64,000 bases of DNA from positions 4,877 to 68,876 of the forward strand of contig CAZAZF010000010.1 in assembly GCA_964489555.1 (NCBI GenBank). Reading direction: 5' to 3'. Source of the DNA: JAAZGD01 sp964489555. Lineage in GTDB: Bacteria; Bacillota; Clostridia; Peptostreptococcales; Anaerovoracaceae. The position numbers and the translations under genes are program-made. Under the pieces are notes generated by a model. It saw nothing but the letters and a program-made list of their open reading frames with translations. It was not told the DNA's origin and made no database searches. Of the stretch, positions 54,299-63,870 are shown piece after piece. Numbering within the stretch: the stretch's first letter is position 1; each line of letters begins with the position of its first letter.

Positions 54299-55824
54299 TT
54301 TCGGTGGTGAATACGGCCAGTCTTTCCGGATTGTCGGGTGCCATGGTTCGAGTGGAAACGGGACTCTTTCGTCAGATTCCAGGAATTCATATTACGGGGT
54401 TGGCTTCCCAAACCATTGTGGAATCCAGAGATCGCATTCGCTCCGCCATCAAACAATCAGGATTTCCTTTCCCTGATCAAAAAATTATTATCAATTTGGT
54501 TCCCGCTTCTCAGAAAAAGGAAGGAAGTCATTTTGATTTGCCTTTGACCATAGGCATATTAAGTGCATCGGGGGTGGTGAAAATTTCCAACGGGGAGCGG
54601 AAGGCTTTTGTGGGGGAATTGTCCCTGGATGGGACGTTGCACCCCGTAAAAGGCGCCTTGCCCCTGGTGAAGGGGCTTCGTGACGGGGGAATTCAAGAAG
54701 TTTTCTTGCCCGGGGGGAACTTGGCAGAAGCTTCCTTGGTACCGGGAATTCGATTGAAAGCAGTGGTCCATCTAAGAGAGGTGGTGGAGTTTCTTCGAAA
54801 GGGAGAGGAAATTCGAGACGCTCCTTATTATGGGGACACGGGAAGAAGGCCTGCTTTTTCTCTGGATTTCCAAGAAGTTCGAGGACAGGAAGCGGCAAAA
54901 CGTGCCATTATGTTGGCGGTAGCGGGGGGGCATCACTTGTTTATGATGGGCCATCCTGGTTCCGGCAAAACCATGTTAGCCAAACGAATTCCAACCATCA
55001 TGTCCCCTATGAATCGGGAGGAAGAGATGGAAGTGACTTCCATCTACTCGGTAGCGGGGGAGTTAAAGGAGGAAGAACCACTTCTTCAGACGAGGCCTTT
55101 TCGCTGCCCCCATCATACCATTACGGCCTCTGCCATGGTGGGAGGTGGGAATGTGCCTCGGCCGGGAGAACTGTCTTTGGCCCATCATGGTGTGCTTTTT
55201 TTGGACGAATTTCCGGAGTTTTCACGACGGGTCCTGGAAATGATGCGGCAGCCCTTGGAGGCGGGGGAGGTGGCTCTTTCTCGAAATCGCCAACGGGTCA
55301 CATACCCTTGCAGGATTCTTTTAGTAACTGCCAGCAACCCTTGTCCCTGCGGCCATTATGGAGATGCCAGACAGGAGTGTAGTTGCCGGCCAGCTCAAAT
55401 CCATCAATACCAATCCAAAATCAGTGGTCCTCTCTTGGATCGAATTGATATGCAGTTAAAAATACCTCCTGTTTCTCCCGAGGAATTGTGGGAGGAGGGT
55501 TCAATGCTTCGGAGGATGTCATCGGAAGAAATGCGGACAAAAGTATGTTTGCTGGAGGAAATTCAACGGGAAAGATATGGGAGGGAAAGGGATTATCGAA
55601 ATGGGTCAATTCCTCCGACTTTGATAGAAAAATTTTGTCCCATGAGCGCAGACGCCCGTAAATTTTTAGAAATGGCTTTTCGGACATTGGGGTTATCGGT
55701 GCGGGGTTATCACAAAGTGATTAAATGTGCACGAACCATTGCCGACCTTTCAGAGAAGGAAGTGATTCGGGAGGAACATATAGGAGAAGCCATTCAGTAT
55801 CGGATTATGGATCGGGAAAAGTAG
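54295..55824 (+). CDS. comM: ComM/YifB-family magnesium-chelatase-like AAA+ ATPase
   Basis: Hexameric helicase-type ATPase; in transformable bacteria ComM drives branch migration of incoming DNA. An N-terminal Lon-like ChlI domain (GLASQTIVESRDRIRSAIK) is followed by Walker A GHPGSGKT, Walker B LFLDEFPEF and the C-terminal domain with CPCGHYGD. The likely start is TTG 54295, since GGAG lies seven bases upstream and homology begins there; the frame is open to 54262. It gives 509 residues, the family size. Confidence 0.93.
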   Translation: MISVVNTASLSGLSGAMVRVETGLFRQIPGIHITGLASQTIVESRDRIRSAIKQSGFPFPDQKIIINLVPASQKKEGSHFDLPLTIGILSASGVVKISNGERKAFVGELSLDGTLHPVKGALPLVKGLRDGGIQEVFLPGGNLAEASLVPGIRLKAVVHLREVVEFLRKGEEIRDAPYYGDTGRRPAFSLDFQEVRGQEAAKRAIMLAVAGGHHLFMMGHPGSGKTMLAKRIPTIMSPMNREEEMEVTSIYSVAGELKEEEPLLQTRPFRCPHHTITASAMVGGGNVPRPGELSLAHHGVLFLDEFPEFSRRVLEMMRQPLEAGEVALSRNRQRVTYPCRILLVTASNPCPCGHYGDARQECSCRPAQIHQYQSKISGPLLDRIDMQLKIPPVSPEELWEEGSMLRRMSSEEMRTKVCLLEEIQRERYGRERDYRNGSIPPTLIEKFCPMSADARKFLEMAFRTLGLSVRGYHKVIKCARTIADLSEKEVIREEHIGEAIQYRIMDREK

Positions 55825-55855
55825 AGGAAAGCCAAGAAAGGAATGTGGTAAAAGA

Positions 55856-56710
55856 ATGAAGATTGAAAGCATCACACTGATGGAAAAGGATTTTCCCAAA
55901 GCACTGAGGGAAATTCCACAGCCTCCGCAGATTTTGTATTACGCAGGGGACCTTTCTCTGGTTTCTCATGTGTGCGTAGCGGTGGTGGGTACCCGGAAGC
56001 CCACCGACTATGGAAAATGGGTGGCCCATTCACTGGGCACGGCCCTGGCAGAAGCGGGAGCAGTTACCGTTAGTGGCATGGCGGAGGGCATCGACACCCA
56101 AGCGCATCGTGGCACATTGAAAGGGGGTGGAAAAACCATCGCAGTGCTGGGAAACGGATTGGATATTTGCTTTCCGGCAAAAAATGTGAGCCTTAGAAAC
56201 GAAATAGCAGAGAAGGGACTTCTCTTGTCGGAATATGCACCGGGCACTCATGCAACCCGATTTACTTTCCCCGCCAGAAATCGAATCATCAGCGGGTTGT
56301 CTCAGGCTACGGTGGTGGTGGAAGCCGGTCTTTCTTCCGGTTCCCTGATTACGGCAGAGAGAGGAGCGGAGCAAGGTCGGGAAATCTATGCAGTTCCCGG
56401 AAACATCAATAGCGTATGTTCCATCGGCACCAACAAATTAATCCAGGATGGGGCTCGCATTTTAACGGTAATGGAGGATTTGTTGGAAGATTTGGGACTG
56501 GCTCGACCCATGACGGAACTTCGAAAGGACCATTTGGGGCCAAAAGAGAAAGAGGTGTTTTTGCAGGTGGGAAAAAGGAGCGAGAGCACGGTGGACGAAT
56601 TGGCCGATGCCTTGAAAATAGGGGCGGGAGAGGTGAATTGCCTGGTAACCATTTTAGAAATAAAAGGGTTTGTGCGTACATCCATGGGGAAAATATATGT
56701 TGCAAAGTAA
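55856..56710 (+). CDS. dprA: DNA processing protein DprA, short form
   Basis: Rossmann-fold single-stranded-DNA-binding protein that loads RecA in transformation. VVGTRKPTDYGK, SGMAEGIDTQAHRGTL, FPARNRIISGLS, VVVEAGLSSGSLITA and YAVPGNI are family motifs, and a winged-helix-like tail follows (VDELADALKIGAGEV). At 284 residues it lacks most of the N-terminal SAM-like domain of full DprA (about 360). GGAATGTGG is a weak ribosome site. Confidence 0.93.
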   Translation: MKIESITLMEKDFPKALREIPQPPQILYYAGDLSLVSHVCVAVVGTRKPTDYGKWVAHSLGTALAEAGAVTVSGMAEGIDTQAHRGTLKGGGKTIAVLGNGLDICFPAKNVSLRNEIAEKGLLLSEYAPGTHATRFTFPARNRIISGLSQATVVVEAGLSSGSLITAERGAEQGREIYAVPGNINSVCSIGTNKLIQDGARILTVMEDLLEDLGLARPMTELRKDHLGPKEKEVFLQVGKRSESTVDELADALKIGAGEVNCLVTILEIKGFVRTSMGKIYVAK

Positions 56711-56771
56711 AAAAAATCTACATATAATATGTCCTTGAATGAAGGAATTCCCCAAAAAGAGAGGAAAAAAT

Positions 56772-58847
56772 ATGAGCAACCCAAGAAAAATACTGGTTAT
56801 CGTAGAATCTCCGGCAAAGGCAAAAACCATCGGAAAGTATTTGGGAACCCATTACAAAGTGGTGGCTTCCGTAGGCCATGTTCGAGATCTACCCAAGAGC
56901 AAGCTTGGGATCAACATAGAAAACAATTTTGAACCGGAGTACATTTCCATTCGTGGAAAAGGCGATGTAATCAAAGGATTGAAAAAGGAAGCAAAGGATG
57001 CCGCCAAAGTCTATTTGGCAACGGACCCGGACCGAGAAGGCGAGGCCATCAGCTGGCACTTGGCCCACTTGTTGGGAATTGGTCAGGAAGAACCTTGCCG
57101 GGTGGTGTTCAACGAAATAACAAAAACCAGTGTAAAAGAAGCCCTGAAAAATCCGCGGCCTGTAGATATGAGCCTGGTGAATGCTCAGCAGGCACGGCGG
57201 GTGTTGGATCGGCTGGTGGGATATAAAATCAGTCCTTTGCTTTGGAGAAAGGTGAGAAGAGGCCTTTCGGCAGGTCGGGTGCAATCCGCCGCCCTGAAGA
57301 TTATTTGCGACCGGGAAAAAATCATCCGTGATTTTGTACCCAAAGAGTATTGGGTCATTCAGGCACGGCTGCAAAAGGTGGGAGAGAACTTAAAGCGAAA
57401 CCAGTTTGTTGCCAAGCTGACGGAAAAAAATGGCGAAAAACTTCAAATTAATACCAAGGAACAGTCGGAAGAAATATTGAGAGATTTGGAGGCCGGGTCC
57501 TTTCAAATCAAAAGAGTGGAACGTAAAGAGCGGACAAAGCGTCCGTATCCTCCTTTTACCACCAGTAGTATGCAGCAGGAAGCTTCCAACAAATTAAATT
57601 ACTATACGAAAAAGACTATGCTCATTGCCCAACAACTATATGAAGGTTGTGAAATCAAAGGTCATGGTACCATTGGTTTGGTCACCTATATTCGTACCGA
57701 TTCCGTTCGTGTGTCGGAAGAAGCAAGAGGGTTGGCCCGGAACTTCATTCACGATCATTATGGAGATAAATATTGGGGCAACAATTTTTTTGCCAACAAG
57801 AAGAAGGATGTGCAAGATGCTCACGAAGCCATCCGACCTTCCCGGGTGGATTTGGAACCGGATGCTATCAAAGATTCTTTGACCCGGGACCAATACAATT
57901 TATATAAGCTGATATGGAGCCGGTATGTAGCCAGCCAAATGACGCCAGCGGTGTTTGATGCTATGGCCGTTGATGTAGAGAATGGAGCGTATACCTTTCG
58001 AGCCACAGGGTCTACTTTAAAATTTGACGGATTCCTAAGGGTTTACACTGACAATAACGAAGAAGATAAAGACAAACAACTTCCCGTCATGGCAGAAGGA
58101 GAGCCACTAAACAAAATAGACCTTACCGGAGAACAAAATTTTACCCAGCCGCCCTCCCGGTTTACCGAGGCCAGCTTGGTTCGCGACCTGGAAGAAAAAA
58201 ACATCGGAAGACCCTCTACTTATGCACCCATTATCGCCACACTTTTGGATCGGAAATACATTTTGAGAGAGAAAAAGGCCCTGATGCCAACAGAATTAGG
58301 CTTCATTGTGACAGAAATGATGGAAGAATACTTTAAAGAAATTGTGGATGCCGGGTTTACGGCAGATATGGAAGATCGATTGGATGAGGTAGAAATCAGA
58401 GATGCCAACTGGAGAGAAATCATCAGTGATTTCTACAGTACATTAAAAACCGAACTGGAAATCGCGGATGAGAAAATTGAAAAGGTGCAGTTTGAAGAAG
58501 AGTTGTTGGATGAGCCTTGCCAGCTTTGCGGAAAACCCATGGCGGTAAAACATGGAAGGTTCGGCACCTTTGCGGCTTGTACCGGATATCCGGAATGCAA
58601 AAATACAAAACCCATTTTGAAGACCACCGGAGTGAAATGTCCCTCTTGTGGAAAAGATTTAGTGTTAAGAAGGGGCAAGACAGGCCGTGTATTTTATGGG
58701 TGCTCCGGTTTCCCGGACTGCAAACAATCCTACTGGGATAAACCCATCGATCGCAAATGCCCTCAGTGTGGAAGTCTGCTGGTGGAGAAAAAAACGAAAA
58801 CATCGAAAGTTGCGTGTTCCAATAAGGAATGTGGGTATAAAGAATAA
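56772..58847 (+). CDS. topA: DNA topoisomerase I
   Basis: Type IA enzyme that relaxes negative supercoils. The Toprim domain begins VIVESPAKAKTIGKYL and has DPDREGEAISWH; the active tyrosine is Y306 in TYIRTDS. Three C-terminal zinc-finger units start CQLCG, CPSCG and CPQCG. ATG 56772 with GAGAGGA upstream gives 691 residues. The topA-hslV-hslU-codY order is a known Firmicute arrangement, here without the trmFO and xerC genes found between topA and hslV in Bacillus. Confidence 0.97.
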   Translation: MSNPRKILVIVESPAKAKTIGKYLGTHYKVVASVGHVRDLPKSKLGINIENNFEPEYISIRGKGDVIKGLKKEAKDAAKVYLATDPDREGEAISWHLAHLLGIGQEEPCRVVFNEITKTSVKEALKNPRPVDMSLVNAQQARRVLDRLVGYKISPLLWRKVRRGLSAGRVQSAALKIICDREKIIRDFVPKEYWVIQARLQKVGENLKRNQFVAKLTEKNGEKLQINTKEQSEEILRDLEAGSFQIKRVERKERTKRPYPPFTTSSMQQEASNKLNYYTKKTMLIAQQLYEGCEIKGHGTIGLVTYIRTDSVRVSEEARGLARNFIHDHYGDKYWGNNFFANKKKDVQDAHEAIRPSRVDLEPDAIKDSLTRDQYNLYKLIWSRYVASQMTPAVFDAMAVDVENGAYTFRATGSTLKFDGFLRVYTDNNEEDKDKQLPVMAEGEPLNKIDLTGEQNFTQPPSRFTEASLVRDLEEKNIGRPSTYAPIIATLLDRKYILREKKALMPTELGFIVTEMMEEYFKEIVDAGFTADMEDRLDEVEIRDANWREIISDFYSTLKTELEIADEKIEKVQFEEELLDEPCQLCGKPMAVKHGRFGTFAACTGYPECKNTKPILKTTGVKCPSCGKDLVLRRGKTGRVFYGCSGFPDCKQSYWDKPIDRKCPQCGSLLVEKKTKTSKVACSNKECGYKE

Positions 58848-58877
58848 GTCGTAAGAAATAAGGAGGAGAACTCTATT

Positions 58878-59417
58878 ATGGTACAATTTAATGCAACCAC
58901 CATCGTGGCCGTTCGAAGAGGACCGGAGGATGTCTGCATCGGGGGAGACGGACAGGTTACTATGGGTGAGACGGCCATTATGAAGGCTGGGGCTAAGAAG
59001 GTCCGTAAAATTTACAAGGATCAGGTCCTGGTGGGATTTGCCGGCAGTGTAGCAGATGCTTTTTCCCTGTCGGAAAAATTTGAAAAGAAGCTGGAAGAGC
59101 ATGCAGGAAATTTAAAAAGAGCGGCTGTTTCTTTGGCCCAAATGTGGAGAACGGACAAAGTGATGCGGAACCTGGAAGCCTTGATGATTGTGGCAGACCG
59201 GCAAAGTTTGCTGATTATCAGTGGAAACGGAGAAGTGATTGAACCGGATCAAGACTTTATCGCTATTGGAAGCGGAGGAAATTATGCTTATGCCGCTGCC
59301 AATGCGCTATTTAACCATACAGAGATGGATGCGGAGGCAGTGGTGCGGGAAGCGTTGGGCATCGCATCTTCCATTTGTGTGTACACCAATGACCATATTT
59401 CTGTAGAGAAATTATAA
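58878..59417 (+). CDS. hslV: ATP-dependent protease subunit HslV (ClpQ)
   Basis: Proteasome-like peptidase of the HslUV complex. TTIVAVRR carries the N-terminal catalytic threonine, and GDGQVTMGETAIMK and GFAGSVADAF follow. The coding start, supported by AAGGAGGAG, puts six residues (MVQFNA) before TT, so the threonine must be exposed by processing or the mechanism differs, as discussed for other Firmicute homologues. hslU begins 17 bases after the stop. Confidence 0.96.
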   Translation: MVQFNATTIVAVRRGPEDVCIGGDGQVTMGETAIMKAGAKKVRKIYKDQVLVGFAGSVADAFSLSEKFEKKLEEHAGNLKRAAVSLAQMWRTDKVMRNLEALMIVADRQSLLIISGNGEVIEPDQDFIAIGSGGNYAYAAANALFNHTEMDAEAVVREALGIASSICVYTNDHISVEKL

Positions 59418-59434
59418 AAGGAGGACGAAAAATC

Positions 59435-60871
59435 ATGTCGAATGCTTTTTACCAGATGACGCCCAAAGAAATTGTGGCGGAGCTGGATAAATATATTATT
59501 GGTCAGGATGAGGCGAAAAAATCTGTGGCCATCGCCCTTCGAAATCGATACCGTAGAAGCTTGCTTTCGGAGGAATGGCGGGAGGAAGTGTCTCCCAAGA
59601 ACATTTTGATGATGGGGCCTACTGGTGTAGGGAAAACAGAAATTGCTCGCAGGCTGGCAAAATTGATGGATGCCCCTTTTGTAAAGGTGGAAGCCACCAA
59701 GTTTACGGAGGTGGGTTATGTAGGAAGGGATGTGGATTCCATGGTCAGAGACCTGGTTGAAGCTGCCATCCGAATGACCAAGCAGAGCAAGTTGGCTGAG
59801 AAATATAGCGTGGCGGAAGAAATTGCGGAAGAAAAAATCATCGAAGCCATCATTCCGGGAAAGAAGGGAAATGTAGGTTCCGGAAGCGGTCCAAGAAATC
59901 CCTTTGAGTTCATCATGGGCAATGCGGGATATAAGACACAGAAGGAGCAGTACCAGGAACAGAAAACCCAAGAGGAGGGCACTCCTGAGATTGACATTGA
60001 GTTGGCCAGAGAACAAGTGCGAGAGCAATTGAGGGAGGGTGGTCTGGAAGAACAATATATTGAAATTCAAGTAGATGATGTGCCCAAAGGAAGCAATCTG
60101 GATGTGGGCGAAGGGGGCATGATTGCCATTGGAAATATTTTTGGCGACATGATGCCGAAAAAGAAAAAGAATAAAAAGGTTAAGGTAAAGGATGCCAGGA
60201 GAATCCTTCGAGAACAGGAAGCACAGAACCTGATTGATATGGACCAGGTTACGGAAGAAGCGTTGATGAGTGCAGAGCAAAATGGCATCATCTTTATTGA
60301 TGAAATCGACAAAATTGCTTCGGGAAGCGGCTACCGCTCCGGCGCCGATGTTTCCCGGGAAGGAGTACAAAGAGACATTCTTCCCATCGTTGAGGGTTCG
60401 GTTATCAATACCAAATATGGGCCGGTGAAGACGGACTACATTTTGTTTGTGGGGGCCGGAGCTTTTCACACCGCCAAACCTACGGATCTGATTCCGGAAT
60501 TGCAAGGGCGGTTTCCCATCCGTGTGGAATTGGAGAATCTTACGAAGGATGCTTTTTTGCAGATTTTGACCAAGCCGGAAAATGCATTGATTAAGCAACA
60601 CAAATTGCTTTTGGAAACAGAAGGACTTGAAGTAGAATTTTCAGAGGAGGCTTGCGATGAAATCGCCACCATGGCTTTCTTGATGAATGAACAGACGGAA
60701 AACATTGGAGCAAGGAGGCTTCATACCATCATGGAAAAACTGTTGGAAGATATTTCCTTTAATATTCCGGATATGACAGATCAGGAAAAGGTGATTATCG
60801 ACAAGGAATACGTTCAAGAAAAATTCCGTGAAAAGATTCAAACCCAGGACCCGGACCGATACATCCTCTAA
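59435..60871 (+). CDS. hslU: ATP-dependent unfoldase HslU (ClpY)
   Basis: AAA+ ring that unfolds substrates for HslV. Walker A GPTGVGKTEIAR, the pore motif in VGYVGRDVDSMV, an inserted I domain (about residues 110-240), Walker B IIFIDEIDKIA and the C-terminal DRYIL tail that activates HslV are present. The 478 residues are typical. AAAGGAGG is upstream. codY follows after a 169-base regulatory region. Confidence 0.97.
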   Translation: MSNAFYQMTPKEIVAELDKYIIGQDEAKKSVAIALRNRYRRSLLSEEWREEVSPKNILMMGPTGVGKTEIARRLAKLMDAPFVKVEATKFTEVGYVGRDVDSMVRDLVEAAIRMTKQSKLAEKYSVAEEIAEEKIIEAIIPGKKGNVGSGSGPRNPFEFIMGNAGYKTQKEQYQEQKTQEEGTPEIDIELAREQVREQLREGGLEEQYIEIQVDDVPKGSNLDVGEGGMIAIGNIFGDMMPKKKKNKKVKVKDARRILREQEAQNLIDMDQVTEEALMSAEQNGIIFIDEIDKIASGSGYRSGADVSREGVQRDILPIVEGSVINTKYGPVKTDYILFVGAGAFHTAKPTDLIPELQGRFPIRVELENLTKDAFLQILTKPENALIKQHKLLLETEGLEVEFSEEACDEIATMAFLMNEQTENIGARRLHTIMEKLLEDISFNIPDMTDQEKVIIDKEYVQEKFREKIQTQDPDRYIL

Positions 60872-60908
60872 TAGCCGTAAAGTTTTCAAAGTTGTTTGGC
60901 GAAAGAGA

Positions 60909-60923
60909 AATTTTTAGAAAAGT
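60909..60923. promoter_or_regulatory. CodY-box-like site upstream of codY
   Basis: AATTTTTAGAAAAGT matches the published CodY consensus AATTTTCWGAAAATT at 13 of 15 positions. It lies 13 bases before the -35 box of the codY promoter, suggesting autoregulation. Confidence 0.6.
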
Positions 60924-60936
60924 AAGAAAATTCTCG

Positions 60937-60965
60937 TTGTGTTTGGGCGCCGCCAGGGGTATAAT
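60937..60965 (+). promoter_or_regulatory. Predicted promoter for codY
   Basis: TTGTGT (60937-60942), 17-base spacer, perfect TATAAT (60960-60965). The leader to codY would be about 70 bases and contains short G/C-rich repeats but no riboswitch that I recognise. Confidence 0.65.
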
Positions 60966-61040
60966 ATGCTTGTAAGTGGCCCCATAGGCCGTTAAAGGGG
61001 TAAGAATTCTAATTTACGGGGAGGAAAAAGAGAAAGAAAA

Positions 61041-61817
61041 ATGAGCAAAGAGATATTGAGTAAAATCCGAAAACTGAACTGGGTACTTCAAGAACCGAGA
61101 GAGGGCGGGTTTTCCTTTCAGGAATTGTGCACCATTCTAAGTGAATTGATGGATGCCAACGCCTATATTGTTAATGTGAGAGGCAAACTGCTGGGGGTAC
61201 ATTATGCCATTGAAGCCGACAGTGCCGCCCTGTCGGATCCGGAGACCGGGGTAAATTTTTTCCCGGTAGAGTATAACGATGAGTTGATGAAGGTGGACAA
61301 AACTATTTACAATATTTCTCCGCAGGAGGTTATGAATATTTTTAAATATGAATATGATACCTCTGAGAAATACCATATGATTATTCCCATTATGGGAGGG
61401 GGTCAGCGTTGGGGTACCATTGTGCTGGTCCGGTATGAACCGGCTTTTGATGAGGTGGATATTGCTCTTGGAGAGTATGGTGCCACGGTAGTGGGGTTGG
61501 AAATTCAGAGCAAAAAAGCCCAGGAATTGGAAGAAGAAGAGCGAAAAAGAAGTGTAGTACAAATGGCCATCGGCACCTTGTCCTTCTCGGAGGTAGAGGC
61601 GGTGGTACAGATATTTAAAGAACTGGGAGGAAATGAAGGAATACTGGTAGCAAGCAAAATTGCGGACCATGCCAAGATTACCCGTTCTGTTATTGTTAAT
61701 GCGCTTCGCAAGTTGGAGTCCGCTGGGGTCATCGAATCGCGAAGCCTTGGAATGAAAGGGACCCACATTAAAGTACTAAACTCCAAGTTCTACGAAGAGC
61801 TAGCGAAGCTCTCCTAG
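61041..61817 (+). CDS. codY: GTP- and branched-chain-amino-acid-sensing pleiotropic repressor CodY
   Basis: Global nutritional regulator of Firmicutes that represses catabolic and biosynthetic genes when isoleucine/valine and GTP are plentiful. The N-terminal GAF domain (residues about 1-155) and the C-terminal winged helix with ASKIADHAKITRSVIVNALR (about 203-222) are clear. The 258 residues match the family. GGGGAGGAAAAAG is upstream. A CodY-like box precedes its own promoter. Confidence 0.97.
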   Translation: MSKEILSKIRKLNWVLQEPREGGFSFQELCTILSELMDANAYIVNVRGKLLGVHYAIEADSAALSDPETGVNFFPVEYNDELMKVDKTIYNISPQEVMNIFKYEYDTSEKYHMIIPIMGGGQRWGTIVLVRYEPAFDEVDIALGEYGATVVGLEIQSKKAQELEEEERKRSVVQMAIGTLSFSEVEAVVQIFKELGGNEGILVASKIADHAKITRSVIVNALRKLESAGVIESRSLGMKGTHIKVLNSKFYEELAKLS

Positions 61818-61837
61818 GAACCCAAGAAGCAATAAAG

Positions 61838-61859
61838 AGTCTCCTTCGGGAGACTTTTT
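61838..61859 (+). terminator. Terminator after codY, abutting the hflX ribosome site
   Basis: A 7-bp stem AGTCTCC/GGAGACT closed by a TTCG loop, then T5. It ends three bases before the hflX Shine-Dalgarno site. Confidence 0.85.
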
Positions 61860-61872
61860 AATGGAGGTAGGG

Positions 61873-63174
61873 ATGATAGAAGATCGAGATACCATGGACC
61901 AAGACGAAAGTCGAGGTATTTTGTTGGGTGTTCAGAGAAGAGAAGACATCCAATATTTTATGGAAGAATTGGCCGGTTTGGCGGAAGCGGCCGATGTAAC
62001 GGTTTTAGGTCAGATGATACAGAATCTGGAGAAACCGGAAAGAAGCACCTATATTGGCAAGGGGAAGTTGGAGGAACTGGCGGAGTTGGTTCAAAATATG
62101 GAAGCGAATATGGTGATTGTCAATGAGGAACTTTCCGGGATTCAGACTCGAAACATGGAAGAGAGTCTGGGTGTTCCGGTTATAGATCGTACGGTGTTGA
62201 TTCTGGACATTTTCGCCCGGAGGGCCTCTTCTCTGGAGGGGAAATTGCAAGTTGAACTGGCCCAACTTCAGTATCGTCTACCTCGTTTGGTGGGTTTGGG
62301 CACTTCTCTTTCCCGGCAAGGGGCCAGTATGGGTGGTCGTGGTGTAGGTATTGGAACCCGTGGACCCGGTGAAAAAAAGCTGGAAACGGATCGACGCCAT
62401 ATTACCAAACGAATTGATGATATCAAGGGGGAGATGGAAAAGGCCCAAAAAAACCGACAAGTTCAGCGTGGGAAACGGGAAAAGTCCGATTTACCGGTAG
62501 TGGCTTTGGTGGGATATACCAATGCGGGAAAATCTGCCGTCATGAACCAAATGCTACTTTTGACCAACAGAGAGGAAAAAAAGGTGGAAGAAAAGGATAT
62601 GCTTTTTGCCACCCTGGACACCAGGCAGCGTTCCATCCAACTGGAGGACCATCGCAGCTTTCTTTTGGTGGACACAGTAGGGTTTGTCAGCAAGTTGCCC
62701 CACCATCTTGTGAAGGCCTTCAAAGCCACATTGGAAGAGGTGGTATTGGCGGATTTGCTGTTGGTGGTGGTGGACAGTTCTTATGAAAACCATGATTTCC
62801 AACTGGAAGTTACTAACCAGGTATTAAAAGAGTTGGGCGCCGTGGATAAAGAAATTATTTTGGTTTACAACAAATCCGATTTGATTCCGGATCCTTTGAT
62901 TTACAATGAAAATCACCATGCTATATCGGTTTCTGCCAGGACTGGTGCCAACTTTCTAAAATTATTTCAATTGATTGGCGAAAAGATATTTCAAGACCAC
63001 CAGGAGGTGGAACTGTTGATTCCATATGATCGTGGAGATCTAATTTCTTATGTGATGGAAAAGGCAAAAGTGTTGGAAAAGAAATATCTGGAACAAGGAA
63101 CTTTAATCCGGGTGCTTCTCAGCAAGGAAGATCTGGGACGATTCAAAGATTTTCAAAGGAGACCGGAGGTGTGA
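61873..63174 (+). CDS. hflX: GTPase HflX
   Basis: Ribosome-associated GTPase that splits stalled or hibernating 70S particles. The N-terminal HflX domain includes RSTYIGKGKLEEL and ELSGIQTRNMEE. A linker with GRGVGIGTRGPGEKKLETDRR is followed by the G domain with GYTNAGKSAV, DTVGFVSKLPH and NKSD. GGAGGT at 61863-61868 favours ATG 61873 over the in-frame ATG at 61861; this gives 433 residues. No promoter was found after the codY terminator, so expression may depend on read-through. It overlaps the next gene. Confidence 0.94.
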   Translation: MIEDRDTMDQDESRGILLGVQRREDIQYFMEELAGLAEAADVTVLGQMIQNLEKPERSTYIGKGKLEELAELVQNMEANMVIVNEELSGIQTRNMEESLGVPVIDRTVLILDIFARRASSLEGKLQVELAQLQYRLPRLVGLGTSLSRQGASMGGRGVGIGTRGPGEKKLETDRRHITKRIDDIKGEMEKAQKNRQVQRGKREKSDLPVVALVGYTNAGKSAVMNQMLLLTNREEKKVEEKDMLFATLDTRQRSIQLEDHRSFLLVDTVGFVSKLPHHLVKAFKATLEEVVLADLLLVVVDSSYENHDFQLEVTNQVLKELGAVDKEIILVYNKSDLIPDPLIYNENHHAISVSARTGANFLKLFQLIGEKIFQDHQEVELLIPYDRGDLISYVMEKAKVLEKKYLEQGTLIRVLLSKEDLGRFKDFQRRPEV

Positions 63175-63830
63175 TGAGCTATAAAACATTGATGAGAGAG
63201 GGATCTTTTGAACAGGTTGTGGAAAAATCTCGTTTCATCGGCCAGGCCAAACCCATTCATACCCGGCAGGAGGGAGAGAGCTACCTGCAGGAGATTCGAA
63301 AGGAGCACCGGGAGGCAACCCACAATGTGCCGGTGATTATTTTGGGGGATCAAATGCAGTTGCAGTGGTCATCCGAAGATGGTGAACCGCAAGGTACGGC
63401 GGGGGCACCTATGCTGAAGTTGCTGGTGATGGAGGGACTAACCAATTTGGTGTTGGTGGTAACCCGATATTTTGGAGGCACGAAATTGGGCACCGGGGGG
63501 TTGGTGAGAGCCTATTCAAAAACAGCCAAAGGAGTAATCCGGGCAGCCGGTATCGGGCTTGTTGTAGAAAAGGAAATCATGACCATCGGCATTGACTATT
63601 CCCAGTTAGACAAACTGAACAATGCAGCGCTTCAGATTCGAAAAGAGGATGGAAATGCTCTGTTTGAATTAGGCCCTCCCCAATATATGGAAAGGGTGTC
63701 TCTAACTTTGAGGTACCTGCCGGAAAAGCAGGAGGAAATCCAGAGGGTTTTAGGGGATGTCACAAGCGGCTCCTACCAAGTATTTTCAAGGGAGAGAGCT
63801 TTAATAAAGGAACCTTTGGACGAGGGGTAA
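63174..63830 (+). CDS. YigZ/IMPACT family protein
   Basis: A 218-residue protein with the UPF0029 N-terminal domain: KSRFIGQAKPI, THNVPVII, DGEPQGTAGAPML and VTRYFGGTKLGTGGLVRAYS, followed by the smaller DUF1949-type domain. Its molecular role is unsettled; the eukaryotic relative IMPACT is a translation regulator. GGAGG four bases before ATG 63174 (TGATG overlap with hflX) supports this start, although GTG 63171 is in frame. Confidence 0.92.
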   Translation: MSYKTLMREGSFEQVVEKSRFIGQAKPIHTRQEGESYLQEIRKEHREATHNVPVIILGDQMQLQWSSEDGEPQGTAGAPMLKLLVMEGLTNLVLVVTRYFGGTKLGTGGLVRAYSKTAKGVIRAAGIGLVVEKEIMTIGIDYSQLDKLNNAALQIRKEDGNALFELGPPQYMERVSLTLRYLPEKQEEIQRVLGDVTSGSYQVFSRERALIKEPLDEG

Positions 63831-63870
63831 AAATCTTGGTTGGACGGGCAACATATTTTTAGTAAACACC

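Noticed and set aside
63831..63870. Terminator after the yigZ-like gene
   Set aside because: No stable hairpin with a T-run found before the tRNA promoter.
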